Shown piece after piece: positions 19,082 through 25,429 of a DNA stretch of 25,429 bases. The notes under the pieces are model-generated. The model had not been told where the DNA came from, searched no databases, and saw only the letters and a program-made list of their open reading frames with translations. The translations under genes and the position numbers were made by a program. The DNA comes from Oppiella nova (taxonomy: Eukaryota; Arthropoda; Arachnida; Sarcoptiformes; Oppiidae), in the NCBI GenBank assembly GCA_905397405.1, contig CAJPVJ010000435.1, forward strand, positions 1 to 25,429, read 5' to 3'. Every line of letters starts with the position of its first letter. Position 1 is the stretch's first letter.

Positions 19082-21610
19082 TTAACCGATGAGGAATGCG
19101 GTGACAATATCTCCGCCGCGAATCGTCTCATTGGACGGCGACTTCTGCGGCAATAACACCAAAGCGTTGGCATCCCTTCCGCTCAGGAGTCGACTACTGC
19201 GCTGATCACCCGTCAGACGAGCGGTCGGCATACCTGCGCCCGCGCTGTAGGCGACCACAGCTCTGGCCAACTCCGGCCTGTCGTCCAAACGGTGCTCTTT
19301 TGAGGCCAACTCGAGGCGCACGGGTTGGCAGCGCTGGTAGGTCTTGATGTCCACCTCCGAGTCGGTGACCGCACGGTCTCTGTTGGACAGACACGACAGC
19401 AATGGCTTCACAAACAGATTAAATGTGACGAAAGCGCTGACGGGATTGCCTACAAATATACGCGAATCAGTGAATACTAGAGCACCGGTAGCTATGGGGG
19501 GGACAGGTATGGTGGGGACGACATACCGGGTAAACCGAAAATGTATTTCTTGGAGCCGTTGACGAGACATGTGGCGAATGTGACGGGTTTTCCGGGCTTT
19601 ACGTTCACGCGAGCGAAGTGTATGTCGGCGCCGAAGTCCCGCTCCATCACCGGCTTCAGGACATCCCTTTCCCCCATCGATACGCCGCCGCTAGTGATGA
19701 GCACATCCGCCGCCTCTAAACCGCTTCGCATACGTCTGTAGACGTCGTGCACGTCGTCCGCAGCTATTCCCAGGTCTACGGATTGGACGCCATTTTGGCG
19801 CAGAAGTGACAGAAGAACGGGTCGATTCGAGTCCCACACCTGTCCGGCCCTTAACGCCTGACCCGTACTCACGATCTGTTGAATTGATAGCAAAACTTAT
19901 TTAGACATTAAATCGGATGGAAATCGTAGGCCATGTGTGAAGACCTCATCGCCGGTCGACATAACGGCCACAACGGGTCGCCTGAAGACCGGAATCCGAT
20001 GGACACCAATGGAGGCCAAGAGTCCCAACTCTATTGAACCCAATTGTGTCGACGCACTCACCACTGGTTGGCCATCGCATGCGATATCTGTGTCGATGAA
20101 AATAGACCGCAAGATAGGGAATCAAACAACTGTTTCAATGATAACATCTCTGGTATTGTATGGCCACTGACCGCAACCCACTGGCCGTATATCCTGACCC
20201 TCTTTGGGCGCCTTTTCGATAGATATCACTAACTCTTCGCCGCTCTGGAGAGACAAACAGATGATTAGTTGAGTGAACCATAAAGTTGTGCTATACTTGT
20301 GTCAGTTCCACAGTCTTGGTGTCCTCGACCTGAACCACGGCATCACAACCCGATGGCACCGGCGCTCCCGTACTGATTCGCATGCAATGGCCGGGTGTGA
20401 GTTGTATGGTCTCCACCGACTGGCCAGCGGTGGCCGCCAGCGACAGCACTTTCCTATCACCACAACCATCAGCTGCTATCACCGCATATCCATCCTTAAC
20501 GGAAGCCCTAAATGGTGGTAATGGTCTGCAAACACACAGATAATAGCCATTAAAACTCTTCGAGTTATCATTCCTCGTGAGCGGTGGACACTAACACAGC
20601 GGCGCAGATATCGGAAGACAATACGCGATGATTGAGTTGATCCCAATTGTCAATAGCTATGAGTTCAGTGTCTTTGATGGGCACGACTTCGGCGATAATC
20701 TTGTTGATGGCGGCGTCCATCGAGATCATGGGGTACGGCGAGTGTCTGTCCCGAAAGCCCACACCCTTGAGCTGCACTTTGCCTTCGATGGTAACATCGA
20801 ATTGATTAACAAATAGTTAATTAGAGACTAAAGATAATTGGATCTACTCTTGAGCTGCTGTTGGATGTGTTGGTGCGTTAGGGCTGTGCGACTGGTGTCA
20901 GCCCTCAACTGGTCGATCGCGTGGCCCAACACCGGCTCCACAATAGTCAGGCACTCGTCGCACGCTTTGGCACTTCCGGGGAAATTGATGACGAGTGTCG
21001 ACCCCCTAATACCGGCGCTTAACCTAAGAATCCATTCATAGGAATTAAATTATATTTTAATTGTGAATAAAAGAAAGTTTGTATTAATAAATTGTAATTC
21101 TATGGCACCGGGAGCTCATACCTCGACAACATAGCCATTGGTGTCACTTTCAACGAGCCGCTAATCAACGCGTATGTAATACCCGGGGCCTCCCTGTCCA
21201 CAATAGCTTTGGTGGCCTCTGGAGTCACCTAATCGGTGGTAATATATACCGTAGAAATACATTATCTCTAGCGTTGGACATGAAACAGAGTATTACATCG
21301 CGTGCTGTAAAGCCAGTGCCACCGGTGGTGATGATTAGGTCCGCACCCGTAGTGTCACACCATTTGCGAAGTGTTTCCTTTGAAAGGGAACAGTAGTTTC
21401 AAAACTTTTTTAAAGACTTTACACTCAACACTACCATTCTTCGCGAGCGCATACCTGTATCTGTAGGCCATCATCGGCGACGATAGCCGTGTCCGCCACC
21501 ACATAGTCTTTAGCCACCAATCGTTGCCGCAGAAGTGGTCCGCTTTTGTCCAGCGATGGCTCACCAGCACAGGTGTCGCTGACCGTCAATATACACGCCT
21601 TATATGCCAT
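19082..21610 (-). CDS. Gephyrin (cinnamon orthologue), complete, 10 exons, 620 aa
   Basis: Bifunctional molybdenum-cofactor enzyme. The N-terminal MoaB/MogA-like G domain adenylates molybdopterin and the C-terminal MoeA-like E domain inserts molybdate; in vertebrates it also clusters glycine and GABA-A receptors. Exons: 21610-21455, 21377-21297, 21228-21122, 21023-20848, 20782-20596, 20525-20297, 20244-20178, 20087-19945, 19875-19527, 19449-19082. All junctions keep frame. G-domain motifs: [45 protein letters not shown]-domain motifs: [87 protein letters not shown]. The linker between domains is short, as in Drosophila cinnamon. An in-frame TAA at 19899-19897 falls in a 69-bp intron (19944-19876), giving STGDE-IVSTGQ as expected. 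Two donors (GTTAGT, GTAGAT) are weak, and the exon 7/8 join (RPV-DIACDG) is two residues short of the usual loop. Confidence 0.93.
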
Positions 21611-22273
21611 TCAAAAGTCAATTTATAACACAATTTATAGTCAATTAAAATCACAATTTATTGATAACTATTAAGTCATGGATTGTAAACGCATTCATCA
21701 GTTGATTGGTTTAGCATTTAAAATAACTTATCATTTTTGTATCATAAATATTTCATTCAAATAAGTATATAATAATAATAATCATTCATTCATAGCAAAT
21801 ACATTTGCGATAATAAGTGTAGTATTTATACAGTATATCTATGGGACGAATGACTGGTTATCTATAAAAAATCATTAATAGCTGTTTTATACAAAACTAA
21901 AATATCATATCATTCGCGATATAAATGTCTAAAAAACAATAACAACTTTTATAATATGTGGTAGTATTCTGTATAATGTGTAAAATGTATGTCTGTATAG
22001 TAAACAAAACAAAAATAATAATTTAAAAGCCTTTCAGACATGTGTTTATAATGAATGTGTCATAAAATAGTTGCGCAAAAGCTGTCCAATGGGTGAATGA
22101 TTGGCGCAATTTATACAAAAATAGTCATCTCTTAGTGTCTATACAATAATAATCGTTAAAAACCTATATTTTATACAAAAAATTAATTAGGAGAAGAGTG
22201 TGGGGGACGGCCTATTCAGCGGTGCACCCGTAGGCGGCGATCACTGGTGGGCAGCGATTGTCTTAACGCCTCC
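21611..22273. other. AT-rich spacer: gephyrin promoter and CEP170-like 3' UTR
   Basis: 663 bp lie between two minus-strand genes in tandem. No coding sequence is seen. The part near 22190-22273 continues the moderate-GC 3' end of the CEP170-like gene; the rest is AT-rich and should include the gephyrin promoter. A minus-strand AATAAA lies at 21657-21662. Confidence 0.5.
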
Positions 22274-24783
22274 TCAGACGTCGACCACGAAGAAGGCGTT
22301 GGATTGTCGTCGAGGGGGCGGTGCGTTTGGATCCAACGCTAGATTCAAAACTGCAATCAAAACCACAGATTAGGGGAACAGTAGTCTCAACACATGGCTT
22401 CACAACACATCCACCGATCGATACATACCGTCGAAGCTATGCTCCAATTTCTTCAGATTCTTAAGCACTGCCGACAGATCTCTGCTGACACTGACACCAC
22501 TCTCGGCGGCCGACCGCCTGTCCGGTGAGGACAGCTGCGGCAACAGCTCGTCAATCATGAACGCCGTGTCGCTGTTGGCCTCGTGTTTGGGCCGTTGGCT
22601 CTCCAACACTGACCGCATGTTTGACCGCAACTTCTGCGACAACTGATGGATGGCCGACACGACCAACCCGTCCAACGCACTCAACTCGAGGCCCGGTTTG
22701 GCCGCCTTTTGCTGACTTACGGGTGGTTTGCGTTGCGGTGACGGCGAGGGTTGTGGTGATGAGGGGATCGCCGACTCGGATTGATAGCCCACTTGCGGGA
22801 CACTGCGGACGGGTGCCACGCGTCTGGCCGGCGGTGGTGTCGGCAAACCAATGGGCGGATCTCTCGTCACACTGACAGCGCCGGCAGTTTTATTCCTATC
22901 AGCGAATGAGGGGCTCTTCTGGAGGTAATGCCGGTGTATATCCTGTCGTAAACTAGTGCTCCAATTGTTCACACGATTCGCGTTACTATTCATCGATCGG
23001 CGATCCGTGTCGGACGCGGCCGACCGTGATTTCCACGGGTTTATCACAGACTGAGCACCGGTAGGGTCGCTGCCCTTGCGCTGCAGCACACCATTAGTAT
23101 GGCTGACATTCTCTCGAGAGGTCGACATTCTGTTCATTTGCGGCACATTTTTGCGTAAATTATTTGTCGCAGTGTTCGATACCCGGAGACTGAATCGGCC
23201 GCCATCTGAACGGCTGAACCCATTCGCGGCACTACTGGTCGCCGGCTTCTGAGGCGTCGCTTGTCTACCGGCGCTGGACGTCGTCGACGACACGCCCGAG
23301 CTTTTTGGGCCGCTTTTATTCACATTGAGCTCAACGCCGGGCGTATCGATGCCGAGTCGGGCCCTCCGCAGAGCGAACGCCCGATTGAACCGCATTTTGG
23401 ACGGAACTGACGACCCGCACGATGTGCTACCGTTCCCCGAGTTATAGCTCCGGTGACTGCTGTGTGTGCTGTCGTCCGACTGATACGACTCGTATGTGTC
23501 GGCGTCCGAGTAGTGACTCCACGAGTTCTTGCGGCGACTACCGTCCGGCGGCTGTCCTTTGGGCGCCGCCTTTGACTTCAATTCAAACACTTTTCGCGAC
23601 ATAAACGGCGAGCGCGGAGTGGACGGTGCCGACACACTCACCGCCGGCGCCTTATTACTGCTATTATTAGCCGTATTTCGGTTGTTATTATTACTAACTT
23701 TCGACAAATCATTCCTCTGGTGCTGACTATAAGACACTACACTCTTATTGTTCAACGCGTTATTCGCGGCACTACTACTCAGTAGCGAACAGTCTTTCCG
23801 CTCATTCACGGGCTTATTGTCTCTGAAATGGTCGACATTCTGGTGGAGCATCTCCTCGACGGTCGGGGGCCGGCGTTTGGTCCGCGTGAACGTCGAGTTG
23901 TGATCCCTATTCGCCAAACTCTGCGACAACTCGTCGTAATCTCTGGTCACCACTCGTTGCCTATCGCTGGCCACCGGCGCCTTAGCCGCCACTCCCTTAC
24001 CGGCCGACCCGTCGCGCGATTGTCTCGCTTTGGCGACACTGTCCTCGATGTTCATGAGAAGTGTCGGCGAATTAAGGCTCGACGCGAGCGACGAGTTCAG
24101 CGAAACCGTCATATTATCGTCGGAAACGCCAAAAATCGTGTCAATCTGTTTGCGCGCCGTTTCCAGCTCCGCGTTGTCGTCATCCACGGCCACCGTATAA
24201 GTACCCGTCTCACTCTTATTGTCATCGGACACACCACTGTCCTTCTCACCCCCACCTCCACGGCCTCCCCTCCACTCAACCTCTTGAGGCCTACTCTTCG
24301 CGTCCGCCACACCGTTAGCCCTCACTTGTCGGCCATTTGTCTTATCCTTAGCCGTGGCGTACGATAGCATACGATTGATGAGATAAGTGGCCGAATCGGA
24401 CAGATGGCCGCCCCGGTCACCACCACCGCCGCTATCCATCACTCGATTCAATAGCTTCTGATTCTTGCACTCATTGGCTGAACCTCTTCGGCGACCGAAT
24501 ATGTCTTTCGCACCACTCCTGCTATTGCCGTCACTGTTGGTGTGGTTACTATCGCTGGGCGCCGACCGCACCGGTCGCTGCTTTTCGATGGAGTCGGGCT
24601 TCGGCGGTGCGAACTGACGGATACTGTCCTTAATGTTCATCTTCTTCTTCGGGGAACTGTCGTCGAAGTCCAGCGCTATTATGAAAGCCGTCGGCTCCGG
24701 TCCGGTCGGTGTTGTGGAACCGTTGCGATCAAGCGATTCTTGTGCCCTATTTTCGGATACAATCATCATTAGCACCAGTGGTA
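22274..24783 (-). CDS. CEP170-like centrosomal protein, C-terminal exons (or short isoform)
   Basis: A large exon (24783-22429) and a terminal exon (22350-22274) join in phase 1 through a GTATGT...TTGCAG intron. Counted from the ATG at 24769 the product is 805 aa. CEP170 proteins bind microtubules at the subdistal appendages of the mother centriole. Resemblance: near the N-terminus TAFIIALDFDDSSPKKK, like the repeated AFxIEFxDEDNPRK box of CEP170; RFNRAFALRRARLGIDTPG in the middle; and a C-terminal helical domain (VSAIHQLSQKLRSNMRSVLE, LSAVLKNLKKLEHSFDG, then VLNLALDP in the last exon), matching the CEP170 C-terminal domain. The rest is Ser/Asn-rich and disordered. The N-terminal FHA domain is absent here. 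A pyrimidine-containing acceptor ends at 24784, so exons may lie beyond the window, or a non-coding first exon near 25215-25400 (donor CACAG/GTATGT) may feed it. Confidence 0.8.
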
Positions 24784-25429
24784 CTTACACAGAGAGATAG
24801 CACAGGTATGTATTACATGTATGTGTGTATAGACAGCACAGTTATGTCACATGAAAATCTCTGCCTACTTATGAATAGCACTTAAAATAGTCATTCAAAT
24901 CAATGCCAATAAAATTTATGTTACTATGTATTGACTACACGACTACATAACCAATGCTATCATAACACTCATAACACCAATGTTTAGATAGTGTCTAATC
25001 TTTACATAATCTAATAAAGTGTAGGTATTTATAGCCACTTCACCACCAAATATAGTGATATATTGCGAAATAATCACAACATTTAAAACGAAAAACTTTA
25101 TAATTTTTGCACAAAAATAACTTTTTTAAGCGACAAATCTCTTTGCCATCTCTATTCATACATAGCGTTTACGCAAACAGCCTTTCCCTGCAAAAGTTAA
25201 GGACTTTTTAACATACCTGTGCTTACGATCTAATCAATGAGAGGCATCGACCCGTGCGATGCGATCGACACATAAACTAATTATAAAATTAAAGCAAACT
25301 TTGCGTTCATTTCCAATCATTCAGTCGTTTAATATAATATCAGTTCAAACACACCATTCATTTAAATACAGGATTTCCAGTCGTAGGAACTGGTGGACAG
25401 ACATCAAAATTAATACATTTCTCAAACAT
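24784..25429 (-). other. Probable first intron and 5' UTR exon of the CEP170-like gene
   Basis: No coding frame was found. On the minus strand a good donor (CACAG/GTATGT at about 25214) could end a non-coding 5' exon spliced to 24783. Otherwise this is intron of a longer gene that runs out of the window. Confidence 0.35.

Noticed and set aside
19876-19944. In-frame TAA suggesting a gephyrin pseudogene
   Set aside because: The stop lies in a 69-bp GT-AG, frame-neutral intron whose removal restores the conserved STGDE...DSNRP spacing.
1-25429. CRISPR arrays, rRNA or tRNA genes, operons
   Set aside because: No regularly spaced repeats or recognisable RNA genes were seen, and the spliced genes show nuclear eukaryotic DNA. 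A tRNAscan/Infernal run was not possible, so small RNAs cannot be fully excluded.

Overview
The window is nuclear DNA from a eukaryote, most likely an arthropod. The short introns (55-150 bp), the AT-rich spacers with GC-richer genes, and the animal gene set (SLC26 transporter, gephyrin, CEP170-like protein, novel-PKC C1 domain, caspase) would suit an acariform, perhaps oribatid, mite. The lineage is an inference. No bacterial, plasmid or viral gene organisation is visible.

Layout. (1) 643-2942, minus: a complete three-exon SLC26 sulfate/anion transporter. (2) 4144-4550, plus: a stand-alone novel-PKC-type C1 domain of 112 aa, with a tail and 3' flank that resemble the RCC1-kinase family further right. 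(3) 5043-12584, minus: an eight-exon gene whose exon phases join cleanly into a 1275-aa protein. Its domain order is RCC1-like propeller, eIF2-alpha-kinase-like kinase 1, related kinase 2, complete caspase fold. Its first intron holds a nested pair of DNA transposons at 8897-11408: a degraded hAT with an 8-bp target-site duplication, inside an older element with 29-bp inverted repeats. Its second intron holds an 80-bp MITE. (4) 13367-15630, plus: a divergent paralogue, RCC1 plus one kinase (708 aa), without caspase. A 195-bp fold-back element lies between the two genes. (5) 16363-17927, minus: a serine-rich orphan whose frame is broken by a perfect 128-bp tandem duplication. (6) 18360-18975, plus: a two-exon coiled-coil orphan. 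(7) 19082-21610, minus: a complete ten-exon gephyrin (MoaB plus MoeA domains) of 620 aa. (8) 22274-24783, minus: the C-terminal part of a CEP170-like centrosomal protein, or a short isoform of it.

How they fit together. The SLC26, gephyrin and CEP170-like genes are conserved housekeeping genes with unrelated roles. The accessory core is the RCC1-kinase-caspase family at about 4.1-16.3 kb: two divergent members, a chimeric C1 fragment, repeated 3' UTR segments and transposon insertions. The RCC1-kinase-kinase-caspase polyprotein is the most unusual object here. Joining a PKR/HRI/PERK/GCN2-like kinase directly to a caspase suggests a single-chain stress or immune signalling device that could lead to proteolysis or cell death. 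That function is an inference, and both kinase 1 and the caspase show substitutions in key motifs.
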